A DNA stretch of 64,000 nt from Candidatus Rokuibacteriota bacterium (GCA_003220495.1 QHSP01000036.1:60737-124736); one strand, 5' to 3'; shown: positions 8,432-17,735, counted from the first letter of the stretch. Numbers and translations are program-made. Notes: generated from the sequence alone by a model not told the origin.

Positions 8432-10704
8432 GGCTTCGTCACCGGGTGATGCAGGAAGCAGCTCACCGTCCGATCCGCGGTCGCCACGGATTGAAGCTCG
8501 GGCTCGTGGCGCTCGCACACGCCGCGGATCGCCTCGCCGCAGCGCGGGTGGAACAGGCAGCCGCCCGGGCGGCGGTACGGGTGCGGCAGCGAGCCCGTGA
8601 TGGCCGGCAGCTTCGTGCGAACACGCGCGTGGACGGACGGGATCGAGCGCAGGAGCGCGCGCGTGTACGGGTGCTGCGGCGAGTGGAAGATGGCGTCGAC
8701 CGGCCCCCGCTCCACCACGCGACCGAGATACATGATGGCGACCTCGTCGCACATCTCGGCCACCACGCCGAGGTTGTGGGTGATGAGGACGATCGCCATC
8801 CGCTCGCGGGCCTGCAGCTCGCGAAGAAGCGCGAGGATCTGCGCCTGGGTGGTGACGTCGAGCGCGGTCGTCGGCTCGTCGGCGATCAGAATGCGCGGGC
8901 CGCAGCAGAGGGCGGTGGCGATCATCGCGCGCTGGCGCAGGCCGCCGGACAGCTGGAACGCGTATTCGTCGATCCGTCGCTCGGGTCGCGGGATCCCGAC
9001 CAACCTCAGGAGGTCGATCGCGCGGGCCCGAGCCGTGGGCCGGTCGAGCCCGAGGTGGAGGCGCATGGTCTCCACGATCTGGTTGCCCACGCTGTGGACC
9101 GGGCTGAACGAGCTCATCGGCTCCTGGAACACCAGGCCGATCTCCCCGCCGCGGATTCGCCGCATGTCGTGGCTCTGCGGATCGAGCCGGGCGAGATCGT
9201 CCTCGCCGCCGTCGCCCACGCGGCGGAGGCGAATCTCGCCGCTCACGATCCGACCGGGGCGCTCGACGATGCGAAGGATCGAGCGGGCCGTCACGCTCTT
9301 GCCGCAGCCGCTCTCGCCGACGATGCCGAGCGTCCGCCCGGCGTGCACGTCGAAGCTCGCGCCGTCGACGGCCTTGACCACCCCGTCCTCCGCGAAGAAG
9401 TACGTCCGCAGATCGCGCACCGACAACACCGGCGCCGCGCTCTGGTCGGTTCGGGCGGCCCGTTCGAAGCCCCCCATGTCCGCATCGTGAGACCAAGGCG
9501 TGCCCTGGCTACGCCGGGGCGTCTCCGAGCGTCGGAGGGCTTGGGGCGCCCGCTCGAGGCCCCCCATCGCCGCATCGCCCACCAGAGGCGCGCCCGGGCT
9601 TTGCACGGGCGTGTCCGAAGGTTGGGGGGCTTGGGGGGCCCGCTCGAGGCCCCCCATGTGGTAAGGATCGGCGGCGTCGCGCAGGCCGTCGCCCATGAAG
9701 TTGAACGCGATGATGACGACGATCACCGGGACGGCGGGAATGAGCAGCCACGGCGAGATGGCCAGCGACTGGATGTTCTGCGCCTGCTGCAGCAGCACGC
9801 CCCAGCTGATCGCCGGCGGCCGCAGCCCGAGCCCGAGGAACGACAAAGACGTTTCGCTGATGATCATGGCCGGGATCGCCAGGGTCGTGGCCGCGATGAT
9901 GTGGCTCAGGAACGAGGGCACCAGGTGGCTCACGATGATGCGCGTGCGGCTGCACCCGGCCAGCTCGGCGGCCGTCACGAATTCTTCCTCGCGCAGCGAC
10001 AGGAAGCGGCCGCGGACGACCCGCGCCAGCTCGGTCCAGCCGACGAGCGAGATGATCACGGTGATCGCGAGGTAGACCTGCAGCACGGACCAGTGTTGAG
10101 GCAGCGCGGCCGCCAGCCCCATCCAGAGCGGAATCGTCGGGATCGAGCGGAGAATTTCGACGACGCGCTGGATGACGGTGTCCGTCACGCCGCCGACGTA
10201 GCCCGAGATCCCGCCGAGCAGCACGCCGAGCACGAGGCTCAGCGCCACGCCGGCCAGGCCGATGGTGAGCGAGGTCCGCGTCGCGTACATCAGGCGCGAC
10301 CAGACGTCGCGCCCCTGCTCGTCGGTGCCGAGCAGAAACAGCGATTCCTCGGCGCGCCCGTCGGCGACGCCGAGCAGGTGCCGGCTGGCCGGGATCAGCC
10401 CGAACAGGTGGTACTCGAACCCGGGCGCGAAGAAGCGCAGCGGGATCTTCTTGTCCGGGTCGGGCGTGTAGACGCGCCGAAACGTCTGCGGATCGCGGCG
10501 CCCGCTCAGCCCGTAGACGTGCGGCGCGAAGCGTCCTTCGTTGAACCAGCGGATCGTCTGCGGCGGCAGCAGCGAGCGCTGCGCCTCGGAGGCGGTCGGG
10601 CTGGCATAGGCGAGGAACTCGGCGAGCAGCACGACCGCGTAGGCGAGGCCGACCACCGCGGTGCTGGTGACGGCCAGGCGGTGGCGTCGGAAGCGCCACC
10701 ACAT
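8428..10704 (-). CDS. fused Opp/Dpp-type permease (DppC-like) and ATP-binding protein (DppD-like) in one frame
   Basis: 758 residues with no stop between the two parts. Residues 1-349 form a DppC-like permease with a first helix after [10 protein letters not shown], the [14 protein letters not shown] motif and the coupling [11 protein letters not shown] loop. Residues 350-415 are a linker in which MGG(L/F)ER recurs at 350, 380 and 410. The rest is a DppD-like ATPase: Walker [23 protein letters not shown], signature LSGGLRQRA, Walker [13 protein letters not shown] and a C-terminal CLFHPRC. ATG 9477 (residue 410) could start a free ATPase, so the cell may make one long protein, two short ones, or both. 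The start is uncertain: the frame stays open to the stop of the previous gene without ATG or GTG. Confidence 0.8.
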   Translation of the reverse strand: MWWRFRRHRLAVTSTAVVGLAYAVVLLAEFLAYASPTASEAQRSLLPPQTIRWFNEGRFAPHVYGLSGRRDPQTFRRVYTPDPDKKIPLRFFAPGFEYHLFGLIPASRHLLGVADGRAEESLFLLGTDEQGRDVWSRLMYATRTSLTIGLAGVALSLVLGVLLGGISGYVGGVTDTVIQRVVEILRSIPTIPLWMGLAAALPQHWSVLQVYLAITVIISLVGWTELARVVRGRFLSLREEEFVTAAELAGCSRTRIIVSHLVPSFLSHIIAATTLAIPAMIISETSLSFLGLGLRPPAISWGVLLQQAQNIQSLAISPWLLIPAVPVIVVIIAFNFMGDGLRDAADPYHMGGLERAPQAPQPSDTPVQSPGAPLVGDAAMGGLERAPQALRRSETPRRSQGTPWSHDADMGGFERAARTDQSAAPVLSVRDLRTYFFAEDGVVKAVDGASFDVHAGRTLGIVGESGCGKSVTARSILRIVERPGRIVSGEIRLRRVGDGGEDDLARLDPQSHDMRRIRGGEIGLVFQEPMSSFSPVHSVGNQIVETMRLHLGLDRPTARARAIDLLRLVGIPRPERRIDEYAFQLSGGLRQRAMIATALCCGPRILIADEPTTALDVTTQAQILALLRELQARERMAIVLITHNLGVVAEMCDEVAIMYLGRVVERGPVDAIFHSPQHPYTRALLRSIPSVHARVRTKLPAITGSLPHPYRRPGGCLFHPRCGEAIRGVCERHEPELQSVATADRTVSCFLHHPVTKP
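9459..9661 (-). repeat. 90-bp in-frame tandem repeat joining permease and ATPase genes
   Basis: Two full copies and a partial third start near 9461, 9551 and 9641, a period of exactly 90 bp, so the reading frame is kept. On the minus strand each copy opens with a segment encoding [10 protein letters not shown] or a close variant. The copies differ at many bases, so the duplication is not recent. Confidence 0.8.
9632..9656 (-). repeat. perfect inverted repeat (9-bp stem, 7-nt loop)
   Basis: TGGGGGGCC, a loop CGCTCGA, then GGCCCCCCA. It lies at the end of the permease segment. The same stem with another 7-nt loop occurs upstream of livH at 31717-31743. In RNA it would be a very stable hairpin. 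Confidence 0.8.
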
Positions 10705-10796
10705 GAGCTGCCACTGGGTCGCGACCGAGACGCGCTCCTCGACCTCGCTATGCGCCGGGTCGTCGAGCTCGACGGTCCCGGCCGGACTGGACGTGG

Positions 10797-11789
10797 CTAT
10801 CGCTTCCCCTCCGAGCGAATGCGCGGATCGATCCACATCAGCAACAGGTCGGACAGTAGCGTTCCGAGCACGGTGAGCACCCCGAGGAGGAGCACGATGG
10901 TACCGGCCAGAAACATGTCCTGCGCGATGAGCGCGCGCAGGAGCAGCGGACCCACCGTCGGCAGGCTCAGGACGAGCGACACGATGATGCTCCCGGAGAC
11001 GACGTACGGCAGCAGGTAGCCCACGGTGCTGGCGAACGGATTGAGCGCGACCCGGACCGGATATTTCAGGATGACCCGCCACTCCGAGAGACCGCGCGCG
11101 CGCGCCGTCATGACGTAGGGCTTGCCGAGCTCGTCCAGCAGGTTCGCGCGCATGATGCGGATGAGCTGCGCGGTGCCGGCCAGTCCCAGGATCAGCGCGG
11201 GCAGCGGAAGGTGCTTGAGCAGATCCCACACCTTGGCGAGGCTCCACGGCGCCTCCACGAACTGGTCGGAGAACAGGCCGCCGATGTTGGCGCCGAAGTA
11301 GCGGAAGCCCGCGTACATCAGGATGAGCGCGATCATGAAGCTCGGCACCGCCAGGCCGATGAAGCCGACGAACGTCGCGACGTAGTCGCCGATCGAGTAC
11401 TGGCGCACCGCCGAGTAGATCCCGATGGGCAGCGCGAGCACCCACGTGATGACGATGGCGCCGATCGAGAGCGCCATGGTCAGCCAGAGCCGGTCCGCGA
11501 TCACCGCCGAGACCGGCTTGCCCCACTCGAGCGCCATACCGAACTCGCCGCGCAGCACGAGCTTCATCCAGCGCAGGTACTGCACCCACAGCGGCTGATT
11601 CAGCCCGTACTGCTCGCGCAGCGTGTCGGCGAGCTCCTGTGACACCGTGGTCCCCGACGCCGTCATCTGGGCGATGTACGCCGTGACGTAGTCGCCGGGC
11701 GGGAGCTGGATGATGACGAAGGCGAGGACGGAGATGGCCCAGCTGGTCAGCACGGCGAGCAGCAGCCGGCGCACGATGTAGCTCAGCAC
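10797..11789 (-). CDS. Opp/Dpp-type ABC transporter permease (DppB-like)
   Basis: 330 residues, GTG start with GGAGG upstream. The N-terminus is typical of DppB: a short cytoplasmic run then helix 1, followed by a large periplasmic loop. The inner-membrane coupling loop reads TARARGLSEWRVILKYPVRVALNP, matching the EAA motif. Six helices are expected. It is the first gene of the leftward importer operon (dppB, fused dppC-dppD, dppF, GH39). Its promoter region contains the LacI-type operator at 11849-11864. Its end GAGGGGAAGCGATAG also holds a strong ribosome site that would serve the next gene. Confidence 0.9.
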   Translation of the reverse strand: MLSYIVRRLLLAVLTSWAISVLAFVIIQLPPGDYVTAYIAQMTASGTTVSQELADTLREQYGLNQPLWVQYLRWMKLVLRGEFGMALEWGKPVSAVIADRLWLTMALSIGAIVITWVLALPIGIYSAVRQYSIGDYVATFVGFIGLAVPSFMIALILMYAGFRYFGANIGGLFSDQFVEAPWSLAKVWDLLKHLPLPALILGLAGTAQLIRIMRANLLDELGKPYVMTARARGLSEWRVILKYPVRVALNPFASTVGYLLPYVVSGSIIVSLVLSLPTVGPLLLRALIAQDMFLAGTIVLLLGVLTVLGTLLSDLLLMWIDPRIRSEGKR

Positions 11790-11820
11790 GCGAAGGGCGC
11801 CTCCGTCGGGCGAGTGGTCA

Positions 11821-11850
11821 TTGACACCGGGGAGATCCTACTGCTAGCTT
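11821..11850 (+). promoter_or_regulatory. predicted promoter of the lacI-type regulator gene
   Basis: TTGACA at 11821-11826 is a perfect -35. A weaker -10, TAGCTT, sits 18 bp downstream at 11845-11850. The operator palindrome begins inside this -10 box, which suggests autorepression. Confidence 0.5.
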
Positions 11851-11864
11851 GTGACCGGTCACAA
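11835..11864 (-). promoter_or_regulatory. predicted promoter of the leftward importer operon
   Basis: On the minus strand TTGTGA (11864-11859) and TAGGAT (11840-11835) are 18 bp apart. The -35 box is part of the operator palindrome, so repressor and polymerase would compete. The leader to GTG 11789 is about 40 nt. Confidence 0.45.
11849..11864. promoter_or_regulatory. LacI-family operator palindrome
   Basis: TTGTGACCGGTCACAA is a perfect 16-bp palindrome with the central CG typical of LacI-family operators. It resembles the symmetric lac operator half-site TTGTGA. It lies between the divergent importer operon and the lacI-type gene and touches both predicted promoters. Confidence 0.75.
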
Positions 11865-11892
11865 GGCCCCTCACCGCGGGCGGGTGCCACGA

Positions 11893-12942
11893 ATGACGGT
11901 CTCGCTCAAGAAGAAGCGCGCGACGATCAGGGACGTCGGCCGCCGGGCGCTCGTCTCCCATCAGACGGTCTCGCGCGTGATCAACGGCGAGCTGTCGATC
12001 GCGCCGGCGACGCGAGCTCGCGTCGAGCGCGCCATCGCCGAGCTCGGCTTCCATCCCAACCACGTCGCGCGGAGCCTCGCGAGCCGCAAGACCTACACGG
12101 TCGGCGTCGTGATGGGCGACGTGGCCAGTCCGTTCTTCCCCGACGTCGTGCGCGGAGCCGAGGACGTCCTCTCGCCCCTGGGCTATAGCCTCTTCCTCGC
12201 GAGCAGTCGGCGCGACCCCGAGGTCGAGCGGCGCAACGTCGAGCACCTGCTCGAGCGCAGCGCCGACGGCCTGATCCTCGGCGCGCCGCGGAGCCGGCCC
12301 GACGAGCTGGCGGCCCTCGGCCGACGGGCCGGCGTGCCGATGGTGTTCCTCAACCGCGAGGTCCGTGGCCGCCACGTCGCGTCGGTGTGGGTCGATTGGC
12401 CGAGCGCCACCGCGGAGGTCGTGGCCTACCTCGCCGGGCTCGGCCATCGGCGAATCGCGCTCGTCGTTCCCTCGCGTGACGAGGCGCCGTTCGCCAGCCG
12501 CGAGGACTGGTACGAGCAGGCCCTCGGCCGTCGCGACCTGGCGCCCCCGCCGTCGCTGGTCGTCCGCGAGCGCATCTCGATCGACGGTGGCCATCGCGCC
12601 GGTCTCGCCTTGCTGTCGCTCGACGAGCCGCCGACCGCAGCGATCTGCCACAACGACACCATGGCCATTGGATTGCTGCAGGCGTGCGCAGAGCGCCGCG
12701 TGCGCGTCCCGCGCGATCTCTCGATCGTCGGCTGGGACGACGTGCCCTACGCGAGCCTCGTCACACCGCCGTTGACCACCGTGCGCGTGCCGCGCCACGA
12801 GCTCGGCCGCGCCGCCGCCGCCACTTTGCTGGGTTTGATGGCCGGCCGGGCCGCCGGCGAGCACGGCCCCCTGCCGTTGCAACTCATCCGCCGCAAGAGC
12901 TGCCGCCGGATCGGGCGCAGCCTCGAAAGGACAGGTTCATGA
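11893..12942 (+). CDS. LacI-family transcriptional regulator
   Basis: 349 residues from ATG 11893. An upstream GTG at 11851 lies inside the operator and would add 14 unlikely residues. The helix-turn-helix is at 11-31 (TIRDVGRRALVSHQTVSRVIN region). A hinge helix follows around HVARSLASRK, then a periplasmic-binding-protein-like sensor domain (70-335) for a small sugar-like effector, with HNDTMAIGLL and the SIVGWDDVPYA strand. It should bind the palindrome at 11849-11864 and control itself, the binding protein gene that overlaps its 3' end by four bases, and the divergent importer operon. Confidence 0.9.
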   Translation: MTVSLKKKRATIRDVGRRALVSHQTVSRVINGELSIAPATRARVERAIAELGFHPNHVARSLASRKTYTVGVVMGDVASPFFPDVVRGAEDVLSPLGYSLFLASSRRDPEVERRNVEHLLERSADGLILGAPRSRPDELAALGRRAGVPMVFLNREVRGRHVASVWVDWPSATAEVVAYLAGLGHRRIALVVPSRDEAPFASREDWYEQALGRRDLAPPPSLVVRERISIDGGHRAGLALLSLDEPPTAAICHNDTMAIGLLQACAERRVRVPRDLSIVGWDDVPYASLVTPPLTTVRVPRHELGRAAAATLLGLMAGRAAGEHGPLPLQLIRRKSCRRIGRSLERTGS

Positions 12943-15017
12943 GCGACCACGACGGAGTGGAGCCGACGCCGGAGTCATCGAGCTCGCATCCTACCCGACG
13001 CAGCGTACTGCAGGCGGGGCTCCTGGCGCTCGCGGCGACGCACATGCCCGACGGCCTGGTGTCGCGCGCCCTCGCGCAGGGCGCCAGGCCGAGCACCAGC
13101 CTGATCGGCAAGCTCGAGGGCGCCGAGGTCGTCACCGACCCCGCGCGGTTCCCGAAGACGTTCAGGGAAGCGCCCCAGCTCGAGGAGCTGGTGAAGGCCG
13201 GCAAGCTCCCGCCCGTCCAGGAGCGCGTCGGCCAGGACCCGCTCGTCGTCAAGCCGCTGCGCGAGACCGGCAAGTACGGCGGCACCTGGCGCCGCGGCTT
13301 CACCGGGCCCTTCGACACGTCGAACGGTCACCGGGCCGCACAGAACGACAAGCTTCTGTACTGGGACTACACCGGCACGAAAATCGTGCCCAACATCGCG
13401 CGCGCCTGGGAAGTGAGTCCCGACGGCAGGGTCACCACGCTGTCCCTGCGCCGTGGCATGAAGTGGAGCGACGGCCATCCCTTCACCGCCGACGACTTCA
13501 TGTTCTGGTTCGAGGAGGTCTATTCCAACAAGGAGCTGGTGCCCACGCCGCTATCGGTGATGACGATCAACGGCAAGCCGATCGCGCTGAAGAAGGTCGA
13601 CGCGAGCACCGTGCAGTGCGTCGCGCCCGATCCCTACTACGCGCTGCCGACCGTGCTCGCCTCGGTGTGGGGCATCGGCCACCACGCCCGCTTCGGTCGT
13701 GACGCGTTCGGCGGCTTCGCGCCGGCGCACTACCTCAAGCAGTTCCATCCGAAGTTCGCGTCGAAGGACGATATCGCCCGGAAGCAGGCCGACCTGAAGT
13801 TCGAGTCCTGGGTGCTGATGTTCAAGAACCGCAACGATGCGTGCCGCAACCCCGACCTGCCGGTGGTGACGCCGTGGAAGACGGTGTCGCCGATCAACAC
13901 GCCGACCTGGATCCTGGAGCGCAACCCCTACAGCGTCTGGGTCGACACCGACGGCAACCAGCTTCCGTATATCGACCGCATCCGCATGACGATCGGCGAG
14001 AACCTCGAGGTCATCAACCTGCGCGCGATCGCCGGCGAGTACGACTCGCAGGCGCGGCACATCGACATCGGCAAGCTCCCGGTGCTGCTGGAGAACCAGC
14101 AGAAGGGCAACTATCGGGTTCACCTGGACCCGTCCGATCAGGGCGCCGACGTGGCGCTCTTCTGCAACCAGAGCTTCGACAAGGACCCGGAGATCGCGAA
14201 GTGGCTCAGCGCGCGCGAGTTCCGCATCGCGCTGTCGCACGGGATCGACCGCACCCAGATCAACGAGACGTTCGTGCTCGGTCTCGGTCAGGTCGCCTCG
14301 GCGGCGCCGGGCGATCGCACGCCGTACTTCCCGGGGCCGGAGTACAAGACCTTGCACGTCGGCTACGACGTCAAGAAGGCCAACGAGATGCTCGACACGC
14401 TCGGCCTCACCAAGAAGGACAGCGAGGGCTACCGGCTGCGCACCGACGGCGGCGGCCGGCTTCGGCTGGCCCTCACCACGTATCTCGGCTTCCTGCCGTT
14501 CACGCGCATCGCGGAGATGATCGTCGAGCAGTGGAAGAAGATCGGTATCCGCGGCGAGGTGCAGGAGATGGAGCGCGGCCTGGCCACCGCGCGCACGCGC
14601 GCCAACGAGCACCAGATCTACTTCGAGACCCAGTGGGGCGCCGACAACATGTACGGCCATCAACCGTTGCTCTTCCCCACCCAGGCCGAGAACCCCCTGG
14701 GCCCGCTCTACGGCGTCTGGTACTCGAGCGCCGGCCGGCAGGGCAAGCAGCCGCCCGCGCGGATGCGCGAGCTGATGGCAATCTACCGCCGCTCGTTCGG
14801 TGTTCCCGACCAGGAGCGGACGCGCCTGGCCAAGGAGGTCTGGAAGATCGCGCTCGACGAGCTGTGGCTGATCCCGGTCGTCTCGAACTCGCCGGCGTCG
14901 CAGGGCGTGCGCGTGATCAAGAACAACCTGGGCAACGTGCCCGAGCGGCTCTGGAACAGCGCGGTGAGCGACAACCCGCACATCGCCCACACGGAGACCT
15001 GGTACTTCAAGTCGTGA
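12939..15017 (+). CDS. ABC transporter substrate-binding protein, family 5, Tat-exported
   Basis: 692 residues, longer than the usual 520-600. ATG 12939 overlaps the regulator's stop (ATGA). The N-terminus is a twin-arginine signal, TRRSVLQAG with Arg20-Arg21, hydrophobic core, and a cleavage site near residue 48 after ALAQG. The SBP_bac_5 fold is seen in GRVTTLSLRRGMKWSDGHPFTADD and IALSHGIDRTQIN. Large members of this type are common next to sugar hydrolases. It should capture the substrate for the leftward permeases. A convergent GH31 gene follows after a hairpin region. Confidence 0.9.
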   Translation: MSDHDGVEPTPESSSSHPTRRSVLQAGLLALAATHMPDGLVSRALAQGARPSTSLIGKLEGAEVVTDPARFPKTFREAPQLEELVKAGKLPPVQERVGQDPLVVKPLRETGKYGGTWRRGFTGPFDTSNGHRAAQNDKLLYWDYTGTKIVPNIARAWEVSPDGRVTTLSLRRGMKWSDGHPFTADDFMFWFEEVYSNKELVPTPLSVMTINGKPIALKKVDASTVQCVAPDPYYALPTVLASVWGIGHHARFGRDAFGGFAPAHYLKQFHPKFASKDDIARKQADLKFESWVLMFKNRNDACRNPDLPVVTPWKTVSPINTPTWILERNPYSVWVDTDGNQLPYIDRIRMTIGENLEVINLRAIAGEYDSQARHIDIGKLPVLLENQQKGNYRVHLDPSDQGADVALFCNQSFDKDPEIAKWLSAREFRIALSHGIDRTQINETFVLGLGQVASAAPGDRTPYFPGPEYKTLHVGYDVKKANEMLDTLGLTKKDSEGYRLRTDGGGRLRLALTTYLGFLPFTRIAEMIVEQWKKIGIRGEVQEMERGLATARTRANEHQIYFETQWGADNMYGHQPLLFPTQAENPLGPLYGVWYSSAGRQGKQPPARMRELMAIYRRSFGVPDQERTRLAKEVWKIALDELWLIPVVSNSPASQGVRVIKNNLGNVPERLWNSAVSDNPHIAHTETWYFKS

Positions 15018-15044
15018 CTTCGCGGGGGCCCTCGCGGGCCGAAG
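15018..15044. terminator. hairpin between convergent binding-protein and GH31 genes
   Basis: CTTC/GAAG and an inner GGCCC/GGGCC stem with loop TCGC lie directly after the binding-protein stop. There is no T tract, so termination is inferred from the convergent layout. Confidence 0.4.
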
Positions 15045-15060
15045 AACGTTCTCGCGTAGA

Positions 15061-17418
15061 TCACGTCGGGCGTGTCATGACCACGGCGACCACCGGTGCG
15101 TCGGGTGGCCGGACGCAGACGAAGCCCGCGTCGTCCAGCCACCAGCCCGCGCGGCCGGCGTCGCCGCCGGTGTGCGGGAGCTCGCCGATCCCCTCGACCG
15201 CAACGGTGTCAGGACGAGCGACGCGCAGGCGGAGCTGATAGCGACGGCCGGACGGCACGACCGAGCGATCGCCGCTCGGCGTGTCGATGCGCACCGAGAC
15301 ACGGCCAGGCTCGGCCGCGCACACGATCGACGTCAGCGCGTACACGCCGCGCCGATACGCGTTCGAGCGACCGTCGTCCTCGTAGAGCTCGAAGCGCGAG
15401 CGGCCTTGCGGATACACCTGCAGGGTCAGCTCGTCCGTCGCACGCTCGCCGGTGTGCTGCACGAGCGGCCCCAGCGGCAGGATCGCGCCGGCTCGAACGA
15501 GCAACGGCAGGCGATCCAGCGGCGCGGCAAGCGTGACGCCACCCGGTCCAGTGTGACGCTCTCCCGTCCAGAAATCGAACCAGTCGCCCTCGGGGAGATA
15601 GACCGGCCACGCGGTGGCGCCCTCGCGCGTCACGGGCGCCACGAGCAGATCGTCACCCCACAGATACTCGTGGTCGAGCGTCCACACCTTCGGATCGCGC
15701 GGATAGTTCAGCACGAGCGGACGCATGAGCGGCAGACCGAGCGTGTGGGCTTGCCAGGCCAGCGTGTAGGTGTACGGCAGCAGACGATACCGCAGCTCGG
15801 CGTAGCGGCGGCAGATCGCCTCCACCTCCGGGCCATGGGCCCACGGCACGTGCTCGCGCCACACCCAGCCGTGCGAGCGGAAGATCGGGCTGAATGCGCC
15901 GAACTGAAACCAGCGCGCGTAGAGCTCGCCGGTCTCGGGCACCGGGTGAAAGAATCCTCCCACGTCGGTGCCCCAGTAGGGGATGCCCGAGAGTCCCGTG
16001 TTCAACCCGAGCGGGACCTGCGCCTCCAACGTCGGAAAATCGTTGTTGATGTCTCCGGACCAGCACGAGGCGCCGAATCGCTGCATCCCGGCCGCGCCCG
16101 ACCGACACAGCAGGAACACGCGCTGGTCGGGCCGCGCCGCGGCCATGCCTTCGGCAAACGCCTGGTGGCGGAGGCGATCGTAGATGTTGTGCAGGCCCGT
16201 GCCGTCGCCGGCGGCGAGCTTCGCCGCGGCCGGCGGTCCTTCGCCGCCGTCGAGCCACCAGCCACCCACCCCGAGCCGCACGAGGTCGCGATGCGCCGCC
16301 CACCACCACGCGCGAACCTCCGGGTTCGAGAAGTCGAGATGGCGCTGGCCCTCGCGGTAGTTGGCGGCGCCGCCGGCGCCGCGCTCGTATCCGGTCGCCA
16401 GCAGATAGCCGCGCGCCTCGGCCTCGGCGAAGAGCGGCGAGTTCTCGTGAAGGACGGGATACTCGTGCGTGATGAATTCGAAGTGCTGCGCTCGCACTTC
16501 TTCGAGCAGCTCGTCGGGCTTCGGCCACAGCGTCGGCTGAAACTCGAGGTGTCCCACCCCGCGGTTCCAGCCCTTCGCCTCGCCGTACGTCGACAGATAG
16601 ATGAGCGCGTCGCACGGAATGCGCTTCTCGCGGATCGTGCGTGGCAGGCGACGGAGCTCGGCGGTGTCGTCGAAGTGACGGGTCGACTGCAGGAAGCCGA
16701 GCGCCCACTTCGGCGGCAGGGGGGCCCGGCCGAGCAGTTGGCCTACCTCACCCATGAGGCCGCGGAGATCGGCGCCGATCAGAACGTACCAGGTCAGCGC
16801 CGAGGATTTTGCGGCGTACTCGATGCGCACGCCGTTGTCCGACCGCCCCACCGCGAGCACGGCGTCGCTCGCGTTGTCGAAGAACAACGCGTAGCCCCGG
16901 CTCGAGACCAGCAACGGCACCGCGATGTCCGAGCCTGGACCATGGCCGAGGTGAGAATTCCAGAGCACGCGGCCCTGCCCCAGACGATCCAGACGGCCGC
17001 CGCCGTGGCCGAGGCCGTAGAAGTGCTGTTCGTCGGGAAACGTGAAACGAGCACGCACACGCGCCGCGCCATCCGGGCCACGCTCGACGGCCATCCCGCC
17101 GTCGGCGGGCTCGCGCAGCAGCCACGTGCCGGCCGCATCGGCGAACGCCAGGCGCAACGGGTTGGTCTCGACCTCGAGCCGCAGAGCGCTCGTCGCCAGC
17201 CGCACGGGCTCACCGTCGGTGACCTCGAACGCGGTCGGCGCCCAGGTGTTGGGCGCGACGAACGAGGCCTCGCGCGCCTGGTCCGCGCCGAAGCTCACAC
17301 GCACGATGCGGGAGCGGCAGAACGTGACCGCGACCGGGCCGTCCGCGCCCGCGAAGGACAGGCTCGCGTCCCGACGCTCGAAGCGTGGCACGTTGCCGCG
17401 CGCAGGTCGGGACGTCAC
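15061..17418 (-). CDS. GH31 glycoside hydrolase (alpha-glucosidase / alpha-xylosidase type)
   Basis: About 785 residues from GTG 17418; the start is a judgement, since no good ribosome site is seen and the open frame continues upstream through unrelated sequence. An N-terminal beta-sandwich (10-230) precedes the catalytic barrel. The nucleophile is Asp390 in GGWWLDGGEG and the acid/base is Asp456 in CWSGDINNDF, both matching GH31 signatures. A C-terminal beta domain follows from about 600. There is no signal peptide. It converges on the binding-protein gene and belongs to the same sugar locus. Alpha-xylosidase would fit a GH39 partner, but alpha-glucosidase cannot be excluded. Confidence 0.87.
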   Translation of the reverse strand: MTSRPARGNVPRFERRDASLSFAGADGPVAVTFCRSRIVRVSFGADQAREASFVAPNTWAPTAFEVTDGEPVRLATSALRLEVETNPLRLAFADAAGTWLLREPADGGMAVERGPDGAARVRARFTFPDEQHFYGLGHGGGRLDRLGQGRVLWNSHLGHGPGSDIAVPLLVSSRGYALFFDNASDAVLAVGRSDNGVRIEYAAKSSALTWYVLIGADLRGLMGEVGQLLGRAPLPPKWALGFLQSTRHFDDTAELRRLPRTIREKRIPCDALIYLSTYGEAKGWNRGVGHLEFQPTLWPKPDELLEEVRAQHFEFITHEYPVLHENSPLFAEAEARGYLLATGYERGAGGAANYREGQRHLDFSNPEVRAWWWAAHRDLVRLGVGGWWLDGGEGPPAAAKLAAGDGTGLHNIYDRLRHQAFAEGMAAARPDQRVFLLCRSGAAGMQRFGASCWSGDINNDFPTLEAQVPLGLNTGLSGIPYWGTDVGGFFHPVPETGELYARWFQFGAFSPIFRSHGWVWREHVPWAHGPEVEAICRRYAELRYRLLPYTYTLAWQAHTLGLPLMRPLVLNYPRDPKVWTLDHEYLWGDDLLVAPVTREGATAWPVYLPEGDWFDFWTGERHTGPGGVTLAAPLDRLPLLVRAGAILPLGPLVQHTGERATDELTLQVYPQGRSRFELYEDDGRSNAYRRGVYALTSIVCAAEPGRVSVRIDTPSGDRSVVPSGRRYQLRLRVARPDTVAVEGIGELPHTGGDAGRAGWWLDDAGFVCVRPPDAPVVAVVMTRPT

Positions 17419-17507
17419 GCGTGACCAGCGGGCCGGCGGCGAGCGATGAAGGTAACGCGAGCGACGATGTGGCGGAGCGCGCGCCGAGGCATCTGGCGTG
17501 TTGTCTA

Positions 17508-17714
17508 TCAGGCCACTCGCGGGTGCGTCAAGCTTGTCGTGGCGCGACGCCTGTACCGCATGTCCCCGCCGAGCGTGAACAGGTATGCGGCCAGCACCCA
17601 GTGGAAAACGATCGGGATCGGATGCGAGAGCGTGACCGCATAGCGCACGACCATGGACAGCGCGTAGACGCAGGCGAGCCACTGCAGACCGCGGCCGGCA
17701 CGCGGCCGCGCACG
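17508..17714 (-). CDS. small two-helix membrane protein, start not evident
   Basis: About 60-68 residues. Two hydrophobic helices are clear: one around WLACVYALSMVVRYAVT and one around IVFHWVLAAYLFTLG, followed by a basic tail. No ATG or GTG with a ribosome site is present at the expected N-terminus; the sequence before GRGLQ changes character. A sigma-54 regulator remnant on the opposite strand starts about 20 bp away, so this gene may have lost its 5' end in the same event. I do not recognise a named family. Confidence 0.4.
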   Translation of the reverse strand, partial: RARPRAGRGLQWLACVYALSMVVRYAVTLSHPIPIVFHWVLAAYLFTLGGDMRYRRRATTSLTHPRVA

Positions 17715-17735
17715 GGCGAAGCAGCCCCGGCCCCG

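Noticed and set aside
9459..9661. CRISPR array
   Set aside because: Copies are adjacent without spacers, diverged and coding in frame.
8446..11019. Long plus-strand frame antisense to the importer genes
   Set aside because: Composition is that of a shadow of GC-rich coding sequence; clear ABC motifs are on the minus strand.
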